NCBI GenBank assembly: GCA_013396635.1
Contig: WBMW01000076.1
Span: forward strand, 1,032,121 to 1,096,120
Reading direction: 5' to 3'
DNA from: Penelope pileata
Taxonomy: Eukaryota; Chordata; Aves; Galliformes; Cracidae
DNA: 64,000 nucleotides
Under the pieces are notes generated by a model. That model did not search any database. It was not told the DNA's origin and worked only from the letters and a program-made list of their open reading frames with translations. This document shows, piece after piece, positions 12,501 through 25,045 of the stretch (the stretch's first letter is position 1; each line of letters begins with the position of its first letter). Position numbers and translations under genes: made by a program.

Positions 12501-13195
12501 AGTCAAACTGCATAAAATGTAGTATATTCCTTAGTTATCTATATTTATGCAGAGTTTTTCATTTTGAACAAATTTGAAACAGCTGAAATTATGACTTCTG
12601 TGGCTATGTTGTTTGATATGTTCAATGCCATGAAAGGTTGATGTGATGTCTCTTCCAAACTTCACATCTAAGTGCTCATACACTTAGAAAACTAATTTCT
12701 GAAGTGATTATTTTTCAGTGTATTATGAAGTATTTGTCCCAGAGACTCTTGTTTTTTAAGACTTTGACGTTATTTTCTTTTGATGATGACAAAGATTTTT
12801 TTTAACATATCACTTTTATTTTCTGGTTTTATGATTTCGTTTGAGCTAGCATACTTGGGTGACATGATCACATAAACATGGACTTGGCTTCTCAAAAAAT
12901 TCAGATCACATTGGCAGTGTGTTACTAGTTGAATTTGCCAGATGAATTTTTGTGTCCTTGCACTGTAGAGCCTTTTAGTAAAGTATAGTGTTATGCAGAA
13001 GAAGACAAGAACTCAGAACCTTTTTTTCTTAGTGTCCTTCTTGAATGACCACATTATTTCTTGCTTTCTCCCTTGCTCCGTTGCATGTTCAATGTACTTA
13101 TTCTAACATCAGCATCCTACTTCAATTCAGTCTTTATTTCACATATGGAGGAGCTGGGGTCATGAGTGATCTCTCCCTTTTATATGTTCAAATGG

Positions 13196-13445
13196 AAATG
13201 CAAACCCCTGAAATCGATGTGCTTCTCAACACGTGCTGCTGATAACCACAGCTGTGCTGTGACCCTGCTCTGCTGACTGCCCGCTGCTCCACGTGCGTGC
13301 AGGCTTCCACGCGTAGTGCGGCCCCAGCAAAGAGGTTGGTTGCTCGACAGATCCGTAACGCTTTCCTACTGCTTGCCTGAGCAGCCACGTTATTACTGGA
13401 AGAGTAATCTGTTGCGAACGGTGCTGTTCCTGAAGCCGAAACACG
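13196..13445. other. CpG-retaining GC-richer patch in intron 8
   Basis: About 250 bp with roughly 16 CpG dinucleotides (for example CCACGTGCGTG, CCACGCGTAGTGCGG and GATCCGTAACGC), inside an intron where CpG is otherwise rare. It is flanked on both sides by ordinary AT-rich sequence. No recognised repeat or splice-bounded reading frame covers it. It could be a regulatory element, a small CpG island, or an unrecognised recent insertion. Confidence 0.5.
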
Positions 13446-16364
13446 AGATATATATGAAATATCTATAAAATTTGTTTCTTTATAGCCTACAAAACTGGTT
13501 AAAGATGCTTTTCTTCCTTCCAGAAATTACACTTTCAGACAATTTTTTTTCTTCTTCATTGTGCTTGACAGATTTTCTCTGAAGCTTTGGAGACATTAGA
13601 TTGTGTGGATTTCTGTCTAAACTGTCGAATGGTGTGGTATTGATTAAAAAGGCAGTGGCAGGCCTCCCAGTGCTTCACTGGTCACACTTGGGGTAAAATT
13701 CTGTGGTTGTGGTGTTTTTCTGTTGGAATGCCTGTGTTACTGGAAGTGGGAAATCTAGCTCAGGATTAAGTACTTTTAAGGGACCGTATGAGTTACTGTA
13801 CTTAATTCACCCTGTATTGAACCAAGCATGTTATTTAAACTTTAAATAGATTAGAATTAAATTGTTCAGTACATTTCACTTTTTTAAGAGAGAATTTTTA
13901 GCTGAACTTATTTGCACTTATGTATTATTTAGAAGACAAGCATTTGCTGTGCATAACAATGAAGATTTGCATTTATTTCACAATTAATCACATCCTAATG
14001 ATCTCTGAACTGTTCCTACTGTAATGCAGAAAAATTGAGTGGTGCAATTATGACTTAGTGATGAAAGCATGTAGACTGAACTGCAGTTTTAAAGGCCTGT
14101 TGGTTACTGAACTTTGTGTAACTTTGATATGACTGCATTTTGCAGAAAAGTAGTGGTGTCTTTGCAGGAAAATAGTTTATGGATTGACATTATCAATGAT
14201 TGTAACTGTGAACTTGATTTTTATAAGGCAGTATTCCACAGAAAAGTGAAGGGGTGTAGGTCCTTCTGTGCATTTGGGGTTGCTTTGCTCTTTTCTTGAA
14301 AAGATTTTGCAGACCTCCCAGCCAGGTCTACGTAAATGCTCAGCAGTCTGAAAAAAACATCTGCACTCTCACTGGAAAGAGCAAATCTGAGCAAAAGAGA
14401 AAACAGCAGCAGTAGGAGCTAGGGGATAATACAGCACCGTGGAGTGGATTAGGGGAAACCACGGGCATGCTTCCCATCAGGGGTACTTGATGGGAGTGAG
14501 TTTGTATAGTGTGCATTAGAGCTTTCTCCTTAATGTTCAGGTAGCGTTTTTGTCAGTCATTGTCATCAGAGTGATTGAATAATTGTCAGCAGTGGATAAC
14601 TGGTGTCCTATATTTTACAGACACTATGTCCTAGCAGACCTATCGGTCCGCCAGCTTGTTCTTCCCGTTCCTTTATGTTTACTTCATCTAATTGGATTGT
14701 GAATAAAGGAAAATCAAGATCAGCAAGCCTGGTGTGTTTTTTTTATTCTTTAACTACATGCTCCAGGCACTGAACTGTACAATTGCAATGCAGGTATCCT
14801 GGGATCAGATTTATATTTCTTGGCCATCTGTTCTTGATCTTTTGCCATTTTACGTTTTGCTTCTTGGATTTCTTACTAAATGGATGCTCGTACCTATAAA
14901 GTATGATTAAAATGACTCCACTTACATGATGACAGTTAACTTTGTCACTGTTTCCATGAGAAACTTGTGTCTTGGTCTTGTAGTGTAAGATTATTAGAGC
15001 ATAACGTGGGCTATTGCTTGGCTGACAGGAACAACTCTGGAACCATGTCTTGAAGTAGTCATTTCTGAGTTATGAGAATATATAGAACCGTTATAGATGA
15101 ATTATTCACATCTTTTGCTCTTCTATATTTCAAGAAAGCTGTGAGTGGAAACCTTGTAGCCATTTTTTCAAGCAAGTACCTCAGAGCTGAGGTAATTGTA
15201 CATATAGTTTTTGTTTTCTTCTCCTTTCTCCCTCCTAATACAAAAAAACCTCTCAATTCTTTAAATTCACATGTATAACTTTCATATATGTATTGACAAG
15301 TGGTACTAGAGAAGGAGTTGAATTATTTAAAAGCAAACAAAAAATACCACACAACCACCTTGAATAAAGAGAGAAAAGGGAAAAGGCATTTGCATGCTGT
15401 TTCAGTTAACGTTGAGCATTGTGTTGATAATATGGTCCAGGAATTCCTCCTAAAACCCTTTTCCTTTTGTCCACGTTGCATATTACAAGCTTCACATTTA
15501 AAGGGGCTTATGCAAGTAAATGAGTAATGATGCTTAGTCTGTAATTAGAAGGTATTTTCTATCTCCAATGCATGTTGTTTTTTTTTCTCCATTGTAACTG
15601 CTTCTGATTGAATTCTAATGGAAGTTGGGATGAAGTTCCACAATGGTAATCATATATGAATCATTCTTCCATGGAGATAATTACTACTTCTCTACAGTAT
15701 TGCCTTCCTTTAAATGTCTGCAGCTATTTATCCTGTTATTATCACTTAGTTGAGCCAGCTACTTTTTCTGAAGTACTTTTTGAAGATTCAATGTTACAGA
15801 TTCTTACTGTTCGCGCATTATTAAAGTTAAAACTAAATTATCTGGGATAAAGTATTTCTGCAATACTTTTGGAGCTTTTAGGATAACTTTAATGTTTATG
15901 ATACTCAGTCTGCTTTGTACTGAATTATTGTGTAATAGCATAATGCATTATATTTGGCTTACTGTAAGTATTTCTCTTTTGACAGTCAGTATTGATTAGC
16001 TTTCTGTGAAGGCAATCAGCACTGTTTGCAGTTGTACTAGATAGACTGCAGAGATTTCCAAATGTAAATATTCTTTGATTTTATAATAAGATCTTTGTTA
16101 ATCATTAAGATTTACTAAAGCTCTTAGAGCTCCAACTGGTAGGATGGCAGGCTAAACACTGATCTGATAGATGTATTGATTAAACTTAGTTTTCATTATG
16201 CTGTTATGTTTCCCATTGCTGTTGATGTGGGACTGGAGAAACCTTTTACCTTCTCTCCTGTCTTTGTTTTGTGCTGAAGAGCCTGCATTTTTGGACTGCT
16301 TTCAATTTCTGTGTGCTGCTTAACGTCAGCCACTGAAATCAAAGAATTTCTTCTAAATAAACTC

Positions 16365-16645
16365 AGTATATTTTACAGTAACTTTTTCTATTAAGTCACT
16401 GCTCCCAGTGCTACTAAAATCCCCCAGATCTTGTAACTTAAGGCTTGTTTTCATGAACATTTCAAGCTATTGTAAGTTAGCTTGTCTATAGAAGATAGAA
16501 GTTCAGATCTCCATAAAATGCCCATTGTATCTGTTGTCATGTGTCTTCAAGAAGACTTAGGTTCAGTCTTAGTATATTCCACAGTAGCTTTTTCTGTAAA
16601 GCTACTGTGAAGTACTACTAAAATCCCTGGAGTCTTTTGTAATTA
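16365..16645 (+). repeat. Diverged direct duplication, two copies about 206 bp apart
   Basis: Copies at 16365-16440 and 16571-16645 share AGTATATT, CACAGTA or TACAGTA, CTTTTTCT, GTAAAG/TTAAGTC, CTACTAAAATCCC and TTTTGTAAnTTA-like ends in the same order. Similarity is roughly three quarters over 75 bp with small indels, so the duplication is old. Confidence 0.75.
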
Positions 16646-19600
16646 TTATTTTTTAGCTTATTTGGCTATTTCCCTCTGCAAATCCTGTAAGATGAATTAA
16701 TGCATCAAATCCTGAATGCTTGGCTACCAGACTTTTCTCATTATGACAGAAAATGATTGTTGCCTTGTGTATTTTCTTGTACCAAATTATCTTGTTACGG
16801 ATCTTTTGAAGGCTCTGACACACTGTAAGAATTTAATATGCTGAGTTCTTTTATATAGATGGGGATTGAAACCCATGTGATTTGTTTTTCTTTGCATGTA
16901 ACCTACATTGTCCTCAAATATGATGTTAAATATTATTTCACTTAATATGATGGAATAGGACAGAAATTGCATGGGCTTTGGTGTATACTTTAATTTCCCT
17001 GCAAATTTATGAAAACAACAAAAAAATGCTGTCTGGGTATGAACAATCTTGTAAAATGAGGCTTATGGATTGTAATTATTAAATGATTATATACTGGTTT
17101 AATGCATGGAAAAGATGGGCTTGGAAATCTTTATTTTCTTCTCTAGAACAAAACTGACTGAAATTTGTGCTTGGAACGTAGTCTTTTGATATTTAAACCT
17201 ATAGCTACTAGCGTTCAGAAATTGTTTAATTTGATGTGGTTTTTTAAGTATTTGTTACATTACCTTGAACTGATATATATGTTTCAGAAATGTAGACTTG
17301 CATTATTTAAATGATTTAATGGACATTTCAGTAGCTACAGTAGGAAAAATATTTCACTGGGAATTTTCATATGTAGTTGCACATTTAACAGCACACCAGC
17401 CAACTTGCTTCCTTTTTACTTGGAATGTTTTACCCATGTGGCAGTTGTAGCTCTGATAGGTGCCGTTGCTGTCCAGCACGTTGCTCTGTAACTCACCTGT
17501 TAGGCCTGTTAAACTTGGTGTGTTTATAGTCACCTACAATGGCTAAGAGTACTGAATGTCTTGGGACCACTCTTCATAATTCTTTGCAAATTTGATGATC
17601 AGCTGGTGTATTTAAGTTTACTTTTTCACCTTCAACTCCCATGACAGATGACAAAAATCTTATCTGAAAGAGACCATGAGTTTCTAAAATATTGTTGGAA
17701 ACAAGATTAGGTATGATTTACTTTATTGTTATTTGTGATTTAAGGTGAATGAGACTTAAAGTAATATTTTATTATTCTATTAAGGAGATCAGAATATATT
17801 TTTAATAACTGATGTGTTTTCTTTTTCTATGTAATGTCTTAACATATTTTGGGATAAGAATCAGGTTGCTGTTGCTTTGATTTCAAGAAAGTGTGTAGAG
17901 CAGCTGGTTACTGATGCTGTGGCACCCGTGTGGCTCTGTCACCGTTCTCCATATGGCTGTTTGTCAAATGAGATTTTCGTCTTTCAGAAGGTGCTTAGCT
18001 ACTGTACTGATAGCCATTTAATATCTGGACATCCCTGCACCTTTTTTTTCTTCCACATATCCATTTTCAAGGGTGTGTTCTATTCATTTCTAGCCCTGGT
18101 ACTTGAAGTACAATCCGGCTTAAGGCATAAGTGCTGGACCAGGAGAGGACTGAAATGAAGGAAAATTTTCTGAGCTATGGTGTATGCCATTGTTACTTTG
18201 AGGAGAAGAGAAGAAGTAAGGCCTCTATGGTAGGATACACAGGGTGGACCAGTGGCATCTGAGAAAAAACAGGACATTCAATCTGTGGTGCTAGAATGTT
18301 GTCACATTTTTGATTCATATCCTTTTCATCTGCTTATGACCTTATCAAGAACTGTCTGTTGTTCTACACAGTTCTGGTGTTATGTGGTTCTTCTGCAAGT
18401 TTATTTAATTAAAAAAAGTTAACAAGGGAAATTTTTACTTATAGAATTTAATTGCAATTAAGTCTTTAAGAGGAATTTGTCCAGATCACTTTCTCTTCTT
18501 TTTGAATGTTAGAATATGAAAGATAATGTGTAAGAAGAAATGCAGTGAGAAACTGAATTAGTGAAGTACTGGAGTGTCTTTATCAGAAGCAATTTAAAAA
18601 TAACCATGCTAAGCATTATAGTAATCTTTATTGCTTTTTAAAAAGAGGTGATACAGAGGGGTTTCATTCATTTGGCTTAAATTCATCAAGAGAGAAGAGT
18701 GCCAACATTACAAAATACTTGCAGTGATGTCATTTTCAGATTATGTGATTCAGTCGTTTTTCCCCTTGAACCATATGCAAAAATTATATTATAGTCACGT
18801 TGCTTAGACCAGCAGTGCAACATGCCATGAATTTGAACACCACTTTGGCTGAGGTCTTGTAGCTTAGAAGTTATTGTTTACAGAGGATGCTAATCAGACT
18901 TTCCAGATGAGAAAAACAGTAAGTGGTAATTTATAACCACTTGGTTGCAGTTTAAATAATGCTCTTGCTGTAAGTGTGTATAAATCCCCCCAGCTAAGAA
19001 AAAAAATATATATCTATTTTTATTAGAGGTTTCTTGGTCTGCAGTTGACAAAACTGTAAAACCACTCTTGTGACATGTGGTCAAAGATTACCACAGAATA
19101 CCAATCTGTACTATATTATCATCTCTGATATTTGTGGTGCACTTACTGACAGTTACCTAGACTCTAAGGTTCACAATAGTGCTGTGTATGGAAGATTCCA
19201 AACTTCCTTAAGGAGACAGGGCTCTATTGCAAATGGGAGAGAAAGGGCTTATAAATTGCTTCATTACAAATTGGAAACTATTATTCTGAAGTTAAAGAGT
19301 AAGTTGCTTTCTATTTACCATTTCCCAATAAACTGGTTCATTATTTTACAACTCAAAGCGAAAGTTGGATTTTTTAAAATATTTTTTAAAACAAGATTCC
19401 TTTTAGAAATTTTGGTTTCCTTAATAAATAATAATAAATTTAGTGGGTGTGATTCTCATTTGCTTCTGCCTACAGGGAAAACAGAGCTAGAGCTGAAGAG
19501 GAAAAAAAATTGTATAATTAATCACTGCAGTCTTGATGTTTAACTTTCGTTTTGTTAGTGTTAACTATTTGGATATGATGGCAACAAATGTTGCTCTTTA

Positions 19601-22600
19601 AAAAGCCTGTGGAAACAATTAATTTCTAATTACCAGTTTCAATGTTTTGTTGACATTAGAGAAATCTTCTATGCTGTCATTTTTTTTTTTTTTGCCTACA
19701 GCCTTAATGGTGTTTTAAATAATGGATTGATTAGCAGAAAATGTGATTTTAGATCATAAACATGGTTGGTAGTTTGTGTTCTTGTAGTCTTATAGTTTTA
19801 TTTTCCTATAAAAAGAAACAAATCTATCAAAGTAATCCATCTAGTCATGTGTCAATTCTCCTTTCTATTGAAAGATCGTAGGAACCTTAAAGATTGAAAT
19901 ACATGTTAAAGTGGTTAATGTCTGTGTTGAAGACGATATGTAAATTCAGATTTAAAACGGATCATCATGGTTGCTGTAGCTTTTTTGCAGTTAAACTTTA
20001 AAGATCTTTGTTGTTTTACCTAATTACGTTTGTTTGCACTAAAGAAATGTTGCAAAACAGAGATTTTATCAGGGCAGTTACTTGGTAATTGGAAATTTAA
20101 TTCAGAAAAGTAATTGCACAGATAATACATGGAATCTGTCATTTTAGACACTGACTTAGTTTCTTTCATGCTAGAATTTGCTTATTACATAAGTTTAGCT
20201 ATATACTTCATTTTTTGTTACTTTGATCACTGTTAATTGTTTGAAAAGATTCTAACTTTGCTTTTTTTAAAGCATCAGTGTTAGGTAGTTTTCTGCCTTG
20301 TATTTGTAATGGACTATAATAAGATAGCAAGAGGGGTTTTTTTCAGTATTGGGGAAAGATCAAAGTAAAGCTCACTGTGAAGCAGACGTCAGGACTCACA
20401 TTTCCCCTCCCTCCTGTATTCTTTATTATTTTCATCTTTCTTTCATTATCACCTAAATTAATGTCAGAACCAACATGACCGAGCAAACTGATGATTCTGC
20501 AAAGTATGGAGTGTGGAAATTGCTGTTTTGGTGAAGTGTTGAAGCTTTCACAATATGCATCCTTAAAGTACTGTGAATCTTATGTACATGGCAAGCTTCT
20601 AAAGAAATGAAATATTTACTGGTAATACTGAAATGCTGATCTTTAAATGAAGAAAATGCTTTGAACAATCAAAATTTATGTTGAGAGGCTCAAAGCTTTT
20701 GTAACTTAATATTGTTAGAAATGCAGGGATATAGAGGAAGAGAGTGATTTGCATTACTCAAGTGCCTTAGTCACAAGTTATTTCTGCCACAGACTATGTT
20801 TGTCAAGTTACTTAATTTCTTTGTGCTGTGGTCTTACTTTTAATAAAGTATCTATTAATCTGTCCTTTTTCCTGTGTTATCTAATGTAAATGCAAATTCA
20901 TAGCTGTGTGCTTTTAAAGATTTAGATCTTAAAACTTTTTCAAGGCACTACAATATAATTACTTAGTCCCTCGAACCAGCGTTATTTTTCTGAATGCTGC
21001 ATGCTAGCTGTGCAATATCTGCTTTACCAATTGCCCTTTGAAAAAATAAAGGCTAAGTAGCAGGACCTAAAACTGACATTTTACCCAGAGACTATTCCAA
21101 AGAAATAGAGAATTCTTTGATAAGCTTGCATGTGAAAAGCTTGTGATGAGCAGCCTGAATTTATGTGAATCAGAACTGGGGTTCAGTTCAGGAATTGAGA
21201 TGAGGCAGGTGCTGGAGCTCATGCTTCTCATGAACTTTCAGCAAAACATTTCTAGAAGCGTAATGTAGCTTTCCAGAATGATTGTTCAGATTATCAAATG
21301 CACTAGCCTTCAGATTTAGCGTACGTGCTCTGGCCTTGATGTTATTCTTTCAGTGCTATGTGAAAGACACAAGGCACATTTGCTGACTTGAGGAATATCA
21401 GCAGTGTTCCTCCCCACTTATAACATCTTCACAGATGTTTACTGCTGGCTAGAAGCTTGCTGATTTGTTTTTCTGCATCTAAGATGTTTTGTGAAGATAT
21501 GGCAACTACAGAATTCTCACTAAGGCCAAACTCTAGGTCTATAAAAATTCGAAGACCTGGAACAACCTTTTTTAAACATCCTTAGTCTTGGGTTGAGAAA
21601 CCTCATTTTAACTTTCAGTTGCTATTTATTCCATCATCAGGGTAATTGAGAAGATGTCTGGATTGTTTGCGAGAACCTTGTAAGCTAAACAGATTCTGTG
21701 GGTGAGAATCAACTTTAGAGTTTGTGTCTGTGGTAAGAGATTGAAATTACTTCTGACTCCGAAGAAAAGTGTTTTCAAGCATAGGTGATCTTCCTTGGTG
21801 AAGGAGACTTAGTTTCATGAGGTACCAAGTTCCTGGTGAAAAGTGGAGCAGTATTTCCCTGTTCTGTATTTTGGTGAAAGAAATGTCCCCCCTTTGCCTA
21901 CTTCTGAAACTTCTTGCTTGATTAGTTGGGTTATCAGCTGTTGTTCTGAGTGACATGATTAGCTTGCAGGTACACTTTATTAAATTTCATGCGGTATTCG
22001 TGCCAGTTTTACCACTTGACTCTCAATGTCCTTTTTCTGTTGATATGTTGGTGAGGTGATTGGTCAGATCAGCTCAATGTAATAGCTTGAGGATGCTTGG
22101 AGTTTTCAAAGGAATTATTTGAGCATTGTGAGTTTGGCTTTTTTTCCTCCTTTTCTTCTGAAAGAGGACACGAAGCAATGTCACTCATGGACGGCACTTT
22201 ATGGTGGATAAAGAGCAAATTGTGTGCATCAGGCCACAATAGCCCATTGTGCTATTGTGTGCTTGCTGCTATTGAGTGCTGCTGTACCAGTTGTTCTAGA
22301 ACTGGTATGAACTGGTGCCAAAGGTAGCCAAGTGGTGTGCCACAAGTATGTTGATACTACCAACAGTTTCTCAGTTCCTTTCTTCATACGTTCCAGAATC
22401 CAAGTATTTTCTTTCTGCAACTTGACATCACTTACCTTGTCCTTTTTTTTTTCCTTTCTCACTGTTCTTTTCTTCATCTTTTTATGCATGTATCATTTTT
22501 CAGATTACGTGATTTTTCTTCTGTATATTCTGCTTTCAAGTTCTTTCATTCATCTTCTATCTTTCTGTGCAACTTCAAGAAAGATCAGTTTAATTTTAAT

Positions 22601-22929
22601 CTTTCTATTTAGAAAATAGAAAGGATGCCAAGGTAGTAAAAGAAAATTGGAGGCTATCTTGCATCTGATTTTGTTCTGCCTAGTGCCTTTCAGTTCCGTG
22701 CTGCACCTTGTTATTGGCTGATAGTCTTTGTATTATGAGCTGTAAGTAAATTGCCATCTATTTTGTTAGGCTTTTCATTACATTTTTAATGTAACTGTAA
22801 AGATGAAAGTGGTTCATGTAACTTCTGTACTTTTTTTTTATTGTTCCGTAATGTAAAATCAAAGCAGTCTTTCTGCTGTGATGCTGTTTGTCTTACAGTT
22901 ATTTCAATCAGGTTAGAAGCTACAATTCT

Positions 22930-23050
22930 AAAAAAAAAAAAAAAAAAATAATAATTGATGGGTTCAGCAATAAGATTTGTCTGTTAAACTTATTTTGTTA
23001 CCTGATGCTTTTTTCTTTAAAGAATAATTATTTGCCTTTTTTTTTTTTTT
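22930..23050. repeat. A19 tract facing a T14 tract
   Basis: A run of 19 A (22930-22948) is followed about 90 bp later by 14 T (23037-23050), so the two can pair as an inverted repeat. Simple-sequence in character. Confidence 0.7.
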
Positions 23051-23405
23051 CTTTCGAGCTCTCCAAACATTTAGTTAGTTAACTTCAATAAAGTTATACT
23101 TAGGATGCCTGTTATGTGGGTCATACCTACTAGCGCTGTGTTTGTTTGAACTCTGTATGTAGTGTTTTTGCTGCTGGATGAAAACTGCTAAAATTTCTTC
23201 CAGAAAGAGCATGAGTATATGTACACTGGGGTGTAGGAGCAGTGCTGAATTGGATGGTCCATTCTTGTATCATTCAAAATAACAGCAAAATTTGTAATTC
23301 TTCCTCTTCCTGGGGAATTCAGTGAGGTGTTCACCAATGTTCGGTTACTGCTTAGTAGTGACAAGGAGCAGTCCGTGCGTTTGTACACCAGTAAAATACT
23401 TTGAG

Positions 23406-23465
23406 ATTGACCAAATTGACCAAATTTGATCCCAAATTGACCAAATTGATCCCAAATTGACCAAA
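23406..23465 (+). repeat. Short tandem repeat of CCAAATTGA(C/T)-type units in the LTR
   Basis: The motif CCAAATTGAC recurs with alternating spacers (CCAAATTTGATC and CCAAATTGATC), making about two higher-order units of roughly 20-22 bp. The sister LTR at 2891 has one copy, so the expansion is specific to this copy or subfamily. Confidence 0.85.
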
Positions 23466-23779
23466 GGGATATTCCATACCATATGACATCATGTAATATA
23501 AGAAAGGGAAGGGAGCGGGGAGGGCCCGTTTGCTTGGGGATTGGCTGAGCATCGATCGCGGTCGGTGAGCGATTGCTTTGTACAATCACTTGTTTTGTAT
23601 ATAATTATCATTACTGTTATTGTACTCTATTTTCCTCTTTCTGTTAGTAAATATTTTTTATCTCAACCCACGAGTTCTACCTTATTTCTCAACTCTCTCC
23701 CCCATCCCAGTTGGGAGGAGGGGGGGGGTGAGCGAACGGCTGTGTGGGGTTTCCCAGCCTGCCGGCTGAAACCAGGACA
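23406..23779 (+). mobile_element. Truncated ERV LTR of the same family, with expanded internal repeat
   Basis: Related along its length to the LTR at 2683-3225: CCCAAATTGACCAAAGGGAT then CATATGACATCATG, later TTTATCTCAACCCACGAGTT, CTCTCCCCCATCCCAG and a G-run, ending AAACCAGGACA. The 5' part of U3 is missing; nothing like the TGTCTT start is found upstream. Near the truncation (23406-23465) the CCAAATTGA motif is repeated about five times instead of once. No 5-bp target duplication could be identified because the 5' end is lost. It has no internal viral genes. Confidence 0.85.
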
Positions 23780-24669
23780 GCTTTGATGTTTGGCACAGAG
23801 GCTGTAGTATGAGGTTTGTACTAACAGGAGATTTGTGAATCTTGCAAAGAACTGGATTGTCCATGGGACATCTTTCAGAACGGCCCAAGATTCCATCTGT
23901 TTTTCAAAAATAATAAATTGCACATAGAGATCTGGCTTGAGCCACTGTCCTGTAATTAGCAGCTTAGCTGCCTGTGTGTTCTCTATGACTCAAAATGAGA
24001 GTTACAGCACCTGGAAGAGCTAGGATGCTTTTCATCCTTTTCTTGGATGCAAACAGCCTCTTTAGTGAAAAGAACCCCTTTACTGCAGCATTTCCTATCG
24101 GCGTTTTTTTTCTGAGACTTCCTGATTTCGCTTCTCCAAACAGATGTAGAAAGTAGTATAGTGGGCGAAGGGAAGGACAAATTTGGGTCCTTTTCAGTGC
24201 TTTCAAGCTTTTCATTGCTTCTGTGGATGTTCAGCCGAGCTCTGTAGCCAACTCCACTGGTTTTGATTGACATTTTTTAATTTTCCAGGTTACTTTGCAT
24301 TGCTCCTGTGCCTGCTTTCATTCTTTATCTCTGCACCATTATCTTCCCACTACAACATTGTTTTCAGTGCTGTCCAGGAAAAAGCCACGTTAGTCTTTCT
24401 CAATTATTTTTGGCATTTCTAGCATAAAATTACGCATATTGGATCAATGAAGTCCTGGTGTATCGAGTCGCAGGGAACTTTATGATTGCACTAACATCAC
24501 TCTCCAAGATGTTTCCTATGTGCACCCCAGCTGTACTCAATTGAGATTTTATGCACTGTTCTTGCCTTACATATATTTTAAACTGGGGAAAAGATCCATC
24601 CTGATGTGGATTTCAAAGTGGTGAAGCTTAACCAGTGCATTGTGCAGCGTCAGCATAATACTGTAAACT

Positions 24670-25045
24670 GTGCAAGCCTGGCACTGGACACCACTGAGCA
24701 GAGCCCATTCAGGTGTTTCTATGCAGTGATGAGATCCCCTTGAGACTCCCCCACGCTGAACAGTCTCAGCTCTCAGCCTTTCCTCATAGCAGAAATGCTC
24801 CAGTCTGGTCCCTTCTTCATCTCTGTGGACCTTAGCTGGGCTCTTTCCAGTCTGTCCATGTCTCTCTTGTATTGGGGAGCCCAGGACTGGACCCAGCACC
24901 TCAGGTGTGGTCTCACCAGTGCTGAGTGGAGGAGAGGGATCATCTCCCTTGATGTGCTGGCAATATTTTGCCTAAGGATACCATTAGCCCTCTTTCCTGC
25001 AAGGACACATTGCTAGCTCATGTTCAACTTAGTGTCAACCAAGTT
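24670..25045 (-). mobile_element. Old CR1 LINE fragment, inverted
   Basis: In + orientation the sequence reads as antisense CR1: GCTCCAGTCTGGTCCCTTCT, then GTATTGGGGAGCCCAGGACT, GGTGTGGTCTCACCAGTGCT and GAGTGGAGGAGAGGGATCAT. On the minus strand this is the coding region for the LEYCVQFW and ERLRELGLF blocks of ORF2, but it is broken by frameshifts and stops. Both ends are diffuse and the 3' tail with octamers is missing, so coordinates are approximate. Confidence 0.85.

Noticed and set aside
19070..19543. 157-codon + strand frame, among the longest unexplained ones
   Set aside because: Composition is Lys/Ile/Leu/Phe-rich as expected from AT-rich DNA, there is no recognisable domain, and no splice or promoter context supports it.
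23188..23589. 133-codon minus-strand frame containing repeated FGQFG-like peptides
   Set aside because: The peptide repeat is just the translated CCAAATTGA repeat of the truncated LTR; the rest is intron sequence with no domain.
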